DNA from: an uncultured Chromatiaceae bacterium
Lineage (GTDB): Bacteria > Pseudomonadota > Gammaproteobacteria > Enterobacterales > Alteromonadaceae
Direction: 5' to 3'
DNA length: 64,000 bases
Assembly (NCBI GenBank): GCA_946482325.1
Contig: CAMLRA010000004.1
Coordinates: forward strand, 1-64,000
Below are positions 41,841 through 50,006 of this stretch, piece by piece; position 1 is the first letter of the stretch; every line of letters begins with the position of its first letter. The position numbers were made by a program, and so were the translations under genes. The notes under the pieces were generated by a model. It ran no database searches and was not told the origin of the DNA. It saw only the letters and a program-made list of their open reading frames with translations.

Positions 41841-42890
41841 ATGAGCATTTTATTACCCACTTCTACCGCCGGCAGCCTGCCAAAACCGAGCTGGCTGGCC
41901 GAACCTGAAACTTTATGGTCGCCGTGGAAACTCGAAGGCGACCAACTGCATACCGGCAAACAGGACGCGCTGCGGCTGGCGCTGCACGAGCAACAACAAG
42001 CCGGCATCGATATCGTCAGCGACGGTGAGCAAAGCCGGCAGCATTTTGTCACCACTTTTATTGAGCATTTAGCCGGTGTCGATTTCGAAAAACGCCAGAC
42101 GGTGCGCATCCGCAATCGTTATGACGCCAGCGTGCCGACCGTGGTTGGCCCTGTAGCCCGCACCAAACCGGTATTTGTCGAAGATGCGAAGTTTTTGCGC
42201 AGCCAAACCAAGCAGCCGATTAAATGGGCGCTGCCAGGCCCAATGACGATGATCGACACTTTGTATGACGCGCACTATCAAAGCCGCAAAGAATTAGCCT
42301 TTGAGTTCGCGGCCATTCTGAACGCTGAAGCGCACGAATTAGCCGCCGCAGGCGTCGACATCATCCAGTTTGACGAGCCGGCCTTTAACGTGTTTTTCGA
42401 CGAAGTGAACGACTGGGGTATCGCCGCGCTGGAGCGCGCTATCGAAGGCTTACCGTGCCAGACCGCGGTGCATATCTGTTACGGCTACGGCATCAAAGCC
42501 AACACTGACTGGAAACAAACGCTCGGCTCAGAGTGGCGCCAATACGAAGCGATTTTCCCAAAACTACAGCAATCCAGCATCGATATTGTGTCGCTGGAAT
42601 GCCACAACTCACGGGTGCCGCTCGAGTTGCTGGCACTGCTGCGCGGTAAAAAAGTGATGGTCGGCGCTATTGATGTAGCGAACCATGCCATTGAAACGCC
42701 GGAAGAAGTAGCGGCGACGCTGCGCCAAGCCCTGCAGTATGTCGACGCCGACAAGTTATATCCCTGCACCAATTGCGGTATGGCACCGCTGCCACGTGCA
42801 GTCGCCAGTGGCAAGCTCAAAGCACTGCAGGCGGGGGCTGAGCTGGTACGGCAAGAGTTGCGGCGGGAGCGTCAGCAGACCGCTGAATAG
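41841..42890 (+). CDS. mesD: MesD, core-MetE-type folate-independent methionine synthase
   Basis: A 349-residue protein covering only the catalytic C-terminal half of MetE; the folate-binding half is absent. ATG 41841 has AAAGG eight bases upstream. Zinc-site residues can be followed: His and Cys in TAVHICYGYG, Glu in SLECHNS and the Cys in YPCTNCGMAPL. The sequence LPTSTAGSLPKPSWL at the start is typical of this group. With mesX directly upstream and MetJ-type boxes, it should methylate homocysteine to methionine from a donor other than methyltetrahydrofolate. Confidence 0.87.
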   Translation: MSILLPTSTAGSLPKPSWLAEPETLWSPWKLEGDQLHTGKQDALRLALHEQQQAGIDIVSDGEQSRQHFVTTFIEHLAGVDFEKRQTVRIRNRYDASVPTVVGPVARTKPVFVEDAKFLRSQTKQPIKWALPGPMTMIDTLYDAHYQSRKELAFEFAAILNAEAHELAAAGVDIIQFDEPAFNVFFDEVNDWGIAALERAIEGLPCQTAVHICYGYGIKANTDWKQTLGSEWRQYEAIFPKLQQSSIDIVSLECHNSRVPLELLALLRGKKVMVGAIDVANHAIETPEEVAATLRQALQYVDADKLYPCTNCGMAPLPRAVASGKLKALQAGAELVRQELRRERQQTAE

Positions 42891-42916
42891 TTTTGAAAGG
42901 TGCAGCGCGGCGGTGA

Positions 42917-43258
42917 CTACCAACCACCGCCTGACTTTTTGATCACCAGGCTGCTGGCATCGGCCGCGCTGTCGGTTTTAGTGGGTTCCAAACCAAGTTT
43001 GCGGTCCTTGGTCTTTTCGATGGCTTCGTTCATTTGTTTCACCACCGGGTCGTTCGGATTATTTAATTCACCATTTTGCAGTTTTTCAGCGCGGATTTTC
43101 TTCTGCAACTTCGCCCCCGCCACCATATAAGACGCGGCATCCACCACCTCATTCCCGGTATCCAGAGTAATGGCTTTGTGCTTACCCACGCTGTGGATAG
43201 TACAGGCGCTGAAACAGAACGGAGTTAACAACAGACAACAGCGGAAAAATGTAGCCAT
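42917..43258 (-). CDS. Small hypothetical lipoprotein
   Basis: A 113-residue protein. Choosing ATG 43258 gives a lipoprotein signal MATFFRCCLLLTPFCFSAC. The mature part is charged and mostly helical (VDAASYMVAGAKLQKKIRAEKLQNGELNNPNDPVVKQMNEAIEK) and ends in IKKSGGGW. I do not recognise the family. It converges on mesD with a 26-bp gap and has its own 5' region of about 215 bp shared with the divergent amine oxidase. Confidence 0.62.
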   Translation of the reverse strand: MATFFRCCLLLTPFCFSACTIHSVGKHKAITLDTGNEVVDAASYMVAGAKLQKKIRAEKLQNGELNNPNDPVVKQMNEAIEKTKDRKLGLEPTKTDSAADASSLVIKKSGGGW

Positions 43259-43473
43259 GACATGTCCATATCGTGAAAAATATGAAACTAACTGCTTGAA
43301 AATGAATGATATCTGAATCAAATACCAGAGAAAGCCCAGGGGAGGAAAGGATCGCAAGATCTAGTACTCAAGCATTGCCCACCTCATTTACCTAAGTTCC
43401 GCGTGGCTCTGCTGGCTGTTGCTGCTTCTGCAGCTAAAGTAAGTGTAATCCCCAGACAAAAAGGCATGTCAGC

Positions 43474-44841
43474 ATGCAAAAACGCGAATTTTTACGTTTG
43501 TTCAGTCTGTTGTTATTAGCCTCCACGCCTGTGCTTGCGCAGCCATTAACTCCCAAAACCCAAAAACGGACCTTAGTGATTGGCGCTGGTTTAGCAGGCC
43601 TGACCGCTGCGCGTGAATTAAGCCGTCATGGCCATGATGTCACTATTCTCGAAGCGCGGGACCGGATCGGTGGGCGGATTTGGACCAGCACCAAATGGCC
43701 GGATCTACCGGTTGATTTAGGCGCCAGCTGGATCCACGGCGTTGACGGCAATCCAATCAGCGCACTGGCGGATGAAATCAACGCCACGCGGCTGGAAACC
43801 AGCTACGAACGCAGCATGCTGCATGATAGTGACGGCTCAGTATTAAGCGCCGCTGCCGAAGCACAACTGGACACACTGCGCAAACAAGTTGACCGGGTGC
43901 TGCGACAGGCCCAGCAAAATACCGACAACGACCAGTCGGTGCGCGCAGCGCTGGCGCAATTGAGTGCGGACTTAGCCCACTCGGAGCACGCCGGAGAGGC
44001 CGCCCGTTTTATCAATTTCATCTTATCCAGCAGCCTGGAGCAGGAGTATTCCGGCAGTGCCACAGAGCTGTCTGTGCATTGGCACGACAGCGTCAAAACC
44101 TTCAGTGGCGACGATGTGTTATTTGCCGAAGGTTACCAGCTCATCACCCAATATCTGGCGCGTGGCCTGCAGATTCAAACCGGTCAGGTGGTCAGCGCTA
44201 TTCATTGGGGAGACAGCGGCGTGCAGGTGGTTTGTGCGCAGCAAACTTATAGTGCGGATCAGGTGATTGTCACAGTGCCGCTGGGCGTGCTGAAAAAGAA
44301 TCAACCGCAGTTTGTACCGGCATTACCGGCCGCCAAACGCGAAGCTATTGCCAGGCTTGGCATGGGTGTCCTCAACAAATGTTATCTGCGTTTTGCCAAG
44401 CCGTTTTGGCCGGATGACGTCGACTGGCTGGAATATATCGCACCACAGCATGGCGAATGGACCGAATGGGTCAGCTTTTTACGCAGCACGCAAAAACCGG
44501 TGTTAATGGGCTTTAATGCCGCAGACCGCGGACGCGCCATCGAAGCCCTGACCGACCAACAGCTTGTTGACAGCGCCATGGCCACCTTACGGCTGATGTT
44601 TGGCCACGACATCCCCAACCCACTGGATTATCAAATCACCCGCTGGGCGACAGATCCATTCAGTTACGGCTCCTACTCCTTTAATGCCGTCGGCGCCACG
44701 CCAACCATGCGCCAAACCCTGGCCACACCGCTCGGCCAACAAGTGTTTTTCGCCGGCGAAGCCACACAAAAAGAATATTTCGGCACCGCGCATGGGGCAT
44801 ATCTGTCGGGAATTGCGGTGGCGAAGCAGGTGTTGGGGTAA
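43474..44841 (+). CDS. Exported FAD-dependent amine oxidase (polyamine oxidase-like)
   Basis: A 455-residue flavoprotein of the monoamine/polyamine oxidase family. A signal peptide (..[14 protein letters not shown]) precedes the dinucleotide-binding motif [39 protein letters not shown]. Other family blocks are [31 protein letters not shown] and the C-terminal FAD motif [23 protein letters not shown]. It should oxidise a periplasmic amine, releasing aldehyde and H2O2. An N-terminal signal on a flavin enzyme suggests Tat export, but MQKREFLRL lacks a clear twin arginine, so the route is open. Confidence 0.9.
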   Translation: MQKREFLRLFSLLLLASTPVLAQPLTPKTQKRTLVIGAGLAGLTAARELSRHGHDVTILEARDRIGGRIWTSTKWPDLPVDLGASWIHGVDGNPISALADEINATRLETSYERSMLHDSDGSVLSAAAEAQLDTLRKQVDRVLRQAQQNTDNDQSVRAALAQLSADLAHSEHAGEAARFINFILSSSLEQEYSGSATELSVHWHDSVKTFSGDDVLFAEGYQLITQYLARGLQIQTGQVVSAIHWGDSGVQVVCAQQTYSADQVIVTVPLGVLKKNQPQFVPALPAAKREAIARLGMGVLNKCYLRFAKPFWPDDVDWLEYIAPQHGEWTEWVSFLRSTQKPVLMGFNAADRGRAIEALTDQQLVDSAMATLRLMFGHDIPNPLDYQITRWATDPFSYGSYSFNAVGATPTMRQTLATPLGQQVFFAGEATQKEYFGTAHGAYLSGIAVAKQVLG

Positions 44842-44962
44842 ACCACTCATTAGCGGCACGAACCGGCCGCCACTCGACAACCAGAATGCCGGTAGGTAGA
44901 TTATTACTGCCGTTGCGACCATCAGGTCAAGCGGTGCCAAAGCCACTATCAGGATGATAAAA

Positions 44963-45433
44963 ATGAACAGATACAAAGGAATGTTGGCCCTGTTGGCCTT
45001 GCAATTTGCCACCTCAGCCAGCGCCGCTGATGCGCGCACCGAATGCGGACAACAAGCGGATTTGGTCGAACTGATGCTGACCGTACGCGCCGACGGCTAC
45101 CCGCGCCAGGGTGTTGAAGCTGAACTGCAAAAACGTTCTCCTACTGTGACCGCCGAATACTGGCAACAAGCCGTACCGCAACACTTATTGAGATTCGCCT
45201 ATAAAACCGACGGCCTGAAACCCGTCGCCGCCCGCGAGTACTTCTTTAACATCTGCCTGACCGAAGTCGGCAACATCCACTCCGCCAAAACCTACACCGC
45301 CTTATTCGCCGTCGCCAAAGACTGCGAACAACAATTCGGCAGCGACAAAGCCAAAGTCAAAGCCTGCGCCGACAAAGCCGCAGTACCGATTATTACCGAG
45401 GCCTGGCATGCTAAAAACAAAGGGGCGAAGTGA
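44963..45433 (+). CDS. Hypothetical secreted protein
   Basis: A 156-residue exported protein I cannot assign. ATG 44963 is nine bases after AGG, better placed than the ATG at 44954. The signal peptide ends near SASAA. The mature protein is helical with four Cys residues (TECGQQ, FNICLTE, KDCEQQ, KACADK) that could pair. Its codon use matches its neighbours. The 288-bp gap after it (45434-45721) holds only a small CGGCTG-TCGG-CAGCCG hairpin that I can see. Confidence 0.6.
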   Translation: MNRYKGMLALLALQFATSASAADARTECGQQADLVELMLTVRADGYPRQGVEAELQKRSPTVTAEYWQQAVPQHLLRFAYKTDGLKPVAAREYFFNICLTEVGNIHSAKTYTALFAVAKDCEQQFGSDKAKVKACADKAAVPIITEAWHAKNKGAK

Positions 45434-45721
45434 AAGGGCACCGCTCATAAACATCTGAGATGCACTGGCTGACAGGCATAGCACAGCATCCCGGCTGTCG
45501 GCAGCCGCGGGAAAACTGCAACTTGCCATCTAAGGTGAAGCGGCTATACCTGTTGTGGTCCGAATACCGGACGAAAAAACTACATGGATGTCAGGCACGT
45601 GTCGCGCCGTACCCCGCCAGGCTGCAGTTACATCCGCAACATATTGATTCAAATTGAAAATGAGCCCTTAAGTCAGTACACCTCACTGTCACAGTGTTTT
45701 GTGCTCTAACAAGGACATGTT

Positions 45722-46696
45722 ATGAAAACGATGAAACTAATCCCCCTGTGTGCAGCCACCAGCATCCTTGCCGGCTGTTCGAACGTTTACCAGCATAAAA
45801 ATGCCGGCTTTTATGATGTAAAAACTACGCCACCTTTGCATCTGATGGAAATCATTGATAAAGATGGAAAAGATGCAAACCTAGAGCAAACACTAACTCT
45901 TAACTATGAAATCTCCGACCAGCATGTATACAAGTTCACCTATCTGGTGGAAGACACCATGCGTAAACGCGTTGATCATGGCCGGGTCTGGGAAGAAGGG
46001 CTTTCTGCAATGCAGGTTATTCTGGCGGCTTTTGCTTCGGCGTTTTCCGCTGGAACCGGCGTACATCCGGATGTGGTCACCACATTGGCGGGCCTGAGTG
46101 CTTTAACACCTGATATCGCCGATATCATCAACGCCGGTGACAAAGCCAAGGCGTATTCACAAGGGTTGGAACTCATTGAAGCAGCCAATGCGGCTTATAT
46201 CAGTGCCCGCAGTACCGTTGTATCAGACAGTAACAGCTTGATTCCCAGCAACCAGCTTTCCCCCGAAGGTGCGGCGTTATTTGTCAGTGTAATGTCGACG
46301 CTCAAAGTGATGCGCGATGCGTTGTTACAAACCTTACCATCAGAAGAAGACCTTGCCAAAGCCACCGGCAAATACAGCTTGTTTAGCCTCGATACCACCC
46401 AAGTGAACATCGAGCTTGCCAAGAACGGCCCGGCTGGCCTATTCACAGCAAAGGCAGGTCTTCCGACCTCGCTGACCGAGGCAGGGCAAAACTATTACAC
46501 TCGGGTAGTTAGTGTGGTGCGGGGCGGCAAATTAGCCCAATGCACGTCCGACGCGCCCAGTGTTGCCGTAGTCACAGCCTGCAGCGGCAGCGCCATGACT
46601 ATTCAGCCGAAGATGTTCGGCACCGCCCATGTCACAGTGGTCGCAGAAAATGGCAGCCGCGCTGTGGTGAAAGTGCTGGTGAAGCAATCCATGTAA
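45722..46696 (+). CDS. Lipoprotein of unknown family with Ig-like C terminus
   Basis: A 324-residue lipoprotein (lipobox SILAGC, Cys19) behind an AAGGA site. The first part is charged (IDKDGKDANLEQTLTLNYEISDQHVYKFTYLVED), the middle is helical and Ala-rich (MQVILAAFASAFSAGTG.., IADIINAGDKAKAY). The last 60 residues look like a small Ig/BIG2-type domain: VVTACSGSAMTIQPKMFG then TAHVTVVAENGSRAVVKVLV. No known family is evident. It ends in a strong terminator, which marks the left side of the AT-rich insert. Confidence 0.65.
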   Translation: MKTMKLIPLCAATSILAGCSNVYQHKNAGFYDVKTTPPLHLMEIIDKDGKDANLEQTLTLNYEISDQHVYKFTYLVEDTMRKRVDHGRVWEEGLSAMQVILAAFASAFSAGTGVHPDVVTTLAGLSALTPDIADIINAGDKAKAYSQGLELIEAANAAYISARSTVVSDSNSLIPSNQLSPEGAALFVSVMSTLKVMRDALLQTLPSEEDLAKATGKYSLFSLDTTQVNIELAKNGPAGLFTAKAGLPTSLTEAGQNYYTRVVSVVRGGKLAQCTSDAPSVAVVTACSGSAMTIQPKMFGTAHVTVVAENGSRAVVKVLVKQSM

Positions 46697-46698
46697 AT

Positions 46699-46724
46699 AA
46701 CAGCGCTGCAAAGCGCTGTTTTTT
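46699..46724 (+). terminator. Rho-independent terminator after the lipoprotein gene
   Basis: AACAGCGCT at 46699-46707 pairs perfectly with AGCGCTGTT at 46712-46720 around GCAA, followed by TTTT. Confidence 0.88.
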
Positions 46725-46879
46725 CTAACACACTGAACGAATGCGTCCCGCCTTCCATTGACCAAATAGTTACTTTTGTACCTATTACACCTTGTCAGTG
46801 CCAACCGATTGTTTTAACTTGGAACTATTGTGACAAGCCACCCGCCACAACGACGGGTTTGGCAATCAGGAGGACATGG

Positions 46880-47047
46880 ATGGTTCAGACTGCAACGGCA
46901 GCCACTGCCGCGCCGGAAAACCCCACTGCTATTTTTGACAAAATCATCACTCCGTCCATAAGAAGCGGGGAAGGTTGCTTGTGCCACTCGGCAATACGTC
47001 CAAACAATGACAACGAACAAGCGAAGTGTCAAAAAGCTGCGCTTTAA
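46880..47047 (+). CDS. Small ORF with strong ribosome site upstream of the TIR-NACHT gene
   Basis: A 55-codon ORF: AGGAGG at 46868-46873, six bases, then ATG 46880. The peptide starts MVQTATAATAAPENPTAIFD and ends with a Cys-containing, polar tail; no family is recognised. A second ATG at 46876, in another frame and only two bases from the same site, would give a 20-residue Cys-rich peptide. The ORF ends 37 bp before the TIR-NACHT start, so it could be its partner, a leader, or a relic. The rest of the 388-bp gap 46697-47084 shows only AT-rich promoter-like sequence near 47050-47080. Confidence 0.3.
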   Translation: MVQTATAATAAPENPTAIFDKIITPSIRSGEGCLCHSAIRPNNDNEQAKCQKAAL

Positions 47048-47084
47048 TAACTTCACTTATAAATTTTAATTACGAGATATAAAT

Positions 47085-49973
47085 ATGAAAAATATATTCA
47101 TCTCTTATAGCTGGGACTCAGACGAACATATCGCATGGGTTAATAAGCTGGCTGATGACCTAGAAGCATATAAAGAAATCAATGTACATTGGGATGGATA
47201 CGACCTCGATTCGCTTGTAGACAAAAATCACTTCATGGAAAAAATAAACACAGCGGACATTGTATTAATCGTATCTACAAAAAAATACAAACAAAAATGT
47301 GATAACAGAGAAGGTGGCGTTGGCATAGAAACATACTTAAGCACCTCAAAGCATTGGGAATCTCTATTAAGTACTGGGCAAAGCAGCATAATAAATATAA
47401 TCAGAGAAAAAGACAGCACTCCAATATACTTGAAAGGGCATTTTTACATCGACGCCACATTAGATAAATATTACGACAACATACTTGAAAAAATAATTTC
47501 ATTTACGAGAGAAGATTCAAAGTCAAAAAGACCACAAAAAACAAAATCGATAGAAGAAAAATCCTTCTCATGCAATCTAACAAAAACTGCCGAAATAATT
47601 GCACTAAGTGCTAAAAACAGAAAAGAGATTGTTTCTGCCCAAAATGGAACAGATTACTCTGGAAATAAGAAAATAAAATTCGAACTATGGGAAACCAACA
47701 CCCCTGCAACAAACTACATAATAGCCTTACACGACAACATTAACATATCTCAAACACTTGAGAGCGCTGCAGATAGCATTAACTCAATAATAAAGCAATC
47801 AAAGAGCAGTAGGATACAGTCTATAATAACTTTAAGAATCAAGGAGAAAAGCAAAAACTCGCCTTCTATCAAGAGCATTCTAGAACAAAACTTTAGTATA
47901 GATACCTCATCGATTGCTTTCGAAGACGTAATATATAGCGATTTCATTTGGAAATATTGCATAGATGGAGATTTCAAGACTAGCAACAGACCTGACATTA
48001 TTGAATTTTACACGCCGCAAGACTTACAAAACGAACAAGGAATAATAACTGAACCCGCTGCAGACTACATAACTAGACAACTTACAAAAAACTCAACTAA
48101 AAGTGGCTGGATGATAGTCGGAAGCGGAGGCATAGGCAAGACATCTCTTTGTATATCAATAGCTGCAAAGATATGCTCAACCTTAGGCCACCAAACCAAA
48201 CATATGCTGATATTTATCAAAGCTGAAGATATAAGAAAGTATGTAACCACTTCAGGAACAAACCTTGAAAACATAAAAACTGTTTATGACTTTTATGAAA
48301 TTCAATCAAAATTTTTAAACCAAAACAACATACTTGATAGAAAAAGCTTTGAACTTGCTTTAATAAGTGGAAATATAATACTAATAATTGATGGCCTCGA
48401 CGAGCTTGCCACTATCTCGAGAGGGAGCTTTTCTATAAATGAGTTTATTGAATCTATATCTTTACTACACAAGGAATTAGGCTCAACTCACATACTGATT
48501 ACTTCGCGAGAAGACCGCTCATTCCATGAAATTAACTTTGATTCTCTTGGTATTGCTAAATATAACCTATTGGGCTTTACCGAAGAAAGCTGCAGGAAAT
48601 ATCTATCGAAAAGATTTTCTCAGTTTGAGGAGAAAGAAAAAGTCACTGATAAAATAGTTGACTTAATTAAAGGTTCAAAACTATCTGAATCAGATCGAAT
48701 AGTACCATTTTTTATTGACATAATATCAAATGAGTACGAAGAATCTATTTCTCAACCCATGAGCGATTTTAGTGTATTCGAATCAAACACCCCTTATAAG
48801 TCATTGAACGAAATGACTGACAAAGTAATATTTGCTGTGTTTGAACGCGAGAAAGTCCGACATAAGTTTCATATAAGCGCTCATGAGATGGTTGACACAT
48901 TTATTCTATTAAACAATGAAACAGAAAACGAATGGAGTTATAGTTCAGTAAAAAGCACACTGCAAATATTATATGATCAAAACTCAGATGAAATTATGAA
49001 GTCGATATCTGTCAGCCCACTACTTAGAGCTTCCGAGGAAAAAATTCAATTTAAGTATGATTTCCTACGCTCATACTTCAAATATCTATATTTTATTGAC
49101 ACCCTCGTTAAACAACGAGTAGATAGCGAATTTATTAAAGAGTTGTCAAAAATTGACTCTTCATCACCTGAATTTGTTGACACAAGCAGTTATTTTAGAC
49201 GTGGACATGATAATATTGTCGAGATCGCATCTAAAGTTATACCTAAGCTACTTGAGCAAATCAAGCAAAGTGATGCCAACGTTAATTTGGCAAAAAAAAT
49301 ACATCTATGTATTGAATGCTTAATAACACTAACACTTGATGTTGTGAAAATGAAGCGATTAGAGTTTACAAGTTTCATAAAGGAAATATTTAAAGGACAT
49401 AATGGACGAATTCAAAAAATCTTTATTAAAGGCGACCTTCCGCCGCTGGATTTCTCTGATTTAACAATTAGCGACAGTCGCTTCAAGTCTTATCAAAAAT
49501 TTTTAGAATCTGACTTCAATGAAAACACTAAATTTATTAATTGCGAATTTATTGAGTGTGACAACAATGGAATTGAAAAATCGAAATTCTTGCGACAAAA
49601 CATCGATTCTGCATCATGTAAGATTGGAAATTTAAATGAATATTTTTCTAGGCAAAATACATACGACACAGAATCACAGGAAACTAATTGGCAAGAAATA
49701 AACTATTTTCTGTCCAGTTTTTATAGAGGAAGCGCCTTTCGAGAAAACAATAAAACTCACATTTATTTCTCTAATAAAACAAAGGGTCTCAATAGCACAA
49801 AGATTCCTAAAATATTGAAATCCGGATTCATTTGCATAGCGAAAGAGAAGGAAGTTGATACATTCTATGGCGTAGCTGATCATTTCAAACCTAGCGTTAG
49901 AAAGTTTCTAAATGATGGCGTCAAAGACAGCAAAATGAAAGAGTTTTATGGCCTCATAGTAAGTATGTCATGA
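47085..49973 (+). CDS. TIR/SEFIR-NACHT STAND ATPase (bacterial NLR-like, probable antiphage defence)
   Basis: A 962-residue signal-transduction ATPase. Residues 1-140 are a TIR/SEFIR effector (FISYSWDSDEHIAWVNKLADDL, ADIVLIVSTKKYKQK, GGVGIETYL). Residues of about 165-310 are an alpha/beta region I cannot name. The NACHT core (about 320-500) has Walker A GSGGIGKTS (346-354), Walker B ILIIDGLDEL (432-441) and a sensor-1-like HILITSRED. A helical region follows, then a short pentapeptide-like run (FINCEFIECD) and a final 100-residue domain. Base composition is strikingly AT-rich, with many ATA and AGA codons, unlike all neighbours; this indicates horizontal transfer. By analogy with bacterial NACHT and TIR systems it should sense phage and trigger cell shutdown, perhaps by NAD+ depletion; this is inference. 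Confidence 0.88.
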   Translation: MKNIFISYSWDSDEHIAWVNKLADDLEAYKEINVHWDGYDLDSLVDKNHFMEKINTADIVLIVSTKKYKQKCDNREGGVGIETYLSTSKHWESLLSTGQSSIINIIREKDSTPIYLKGHFYIDATLDKYYDNILEKIISFTREDSKSKRPQKTKSIEEKSFSCNLTKTAEIIALSAKNRKEIVSAQNGTDYSGNKKIKFELWETNTPATNYIIALHDNINISQTLESAADSINSIIKQSKSSRIQSIITLRIKEKSKNSPSIKSILEQNFSIDTSSIAFEDVIYSDFIWKYCIDGDFKTSNRPDIIEFYTPQDLQNEQGIITEPAADYITRQLTKNSTKSGWMIVGSGGIGKTSLCISIAAKICSTLGHQTKHMLIFIKAEDIRKYVTTSGTNLENIKTVYDFYEIQSKFLNQNNILDRKSFELALISGNIILIIDGLDELATISRGSFSINEFIESISLLHKELGSTHILITSREDRSFHEINFDSLGIAKYNLLGFTEESCRKYLSKRFSQFEEKEKVTDKIVDLIKGSKLSESDRIVPFFIDIISNEYEESISQPMSDFSVFESNTPYKSLNEMTDKVIFAVFEREKVRHKFHISAHEMVDTFILLNNETENEWSYSSVKSTLQILYDQNSDEIMKSISVSPLLRASEEKIQFKYDFLRSYFKYLYFIDTLVKQRVDSEFIKELSKIDSSSPEFVDTSSYFRRGHDNIVEIASKVIPKLLEQIKQSDANVNLAKKIHLCIECLITLTLDVVKMKRLEFTSFIKEIFKGHNGRIQKIFIKGDLPPLDFSDLTISDSRFKSYQKFLESDFNENTKFINCEFIECDNNGIEKSKFLRQNIDSASCKIGNLNEYFSRQNTYDTESQETNWQEINYFLSSFYRGSAFRENNKTHIYFSNKTKGLNSTKIPKILKSGFICIAKEKEVDTFYGVADHFKPSVRKFLNDGVKDSKMKEFYGLIVSMS

Positions 49974-49975
49974 AA

Positions 49976-50006
49976 TTTAACGGCAGCTCATTGAGCTGCC
50001 GTTAAA
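49976..50006. terminator. Hairpin shared by the TIR-NACHT and ilvA 3' ends
   Basis: A perfect 15-base inverted repeat (49976-49990 and 49992-50006, core AACGGCAGCTCA) lies between the convergent genes and contains the ilvA stop codon. T-rich bases follow on the minus strand (AAATTTCAT); the plus side is A-rich. It may end both transcripts but serves ilvA better. Confidence 0.6.

Noticed and set aside
40817..42890. Classical MetE (full-length cobalamin-independent methionine synthase)
   Set aside because: Only the catalytic half is present as a separate 349-residue protein with a DUF1852 partner, which fits MesD/MesX instead.
46814..47056. 80-residue minus-strand ORF before the TIR-NACHT gene
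   Set aside because: It has no ribosome site and overlaps the better-supported small plus-strand ORF.
47085..49973. Multi-gene defence island
   Set aside because: Only the TIR-NACHT gene and one doubtful small ORF lie in the AT-rich insert; the flanking genes are housekeeping or of host-like composition.
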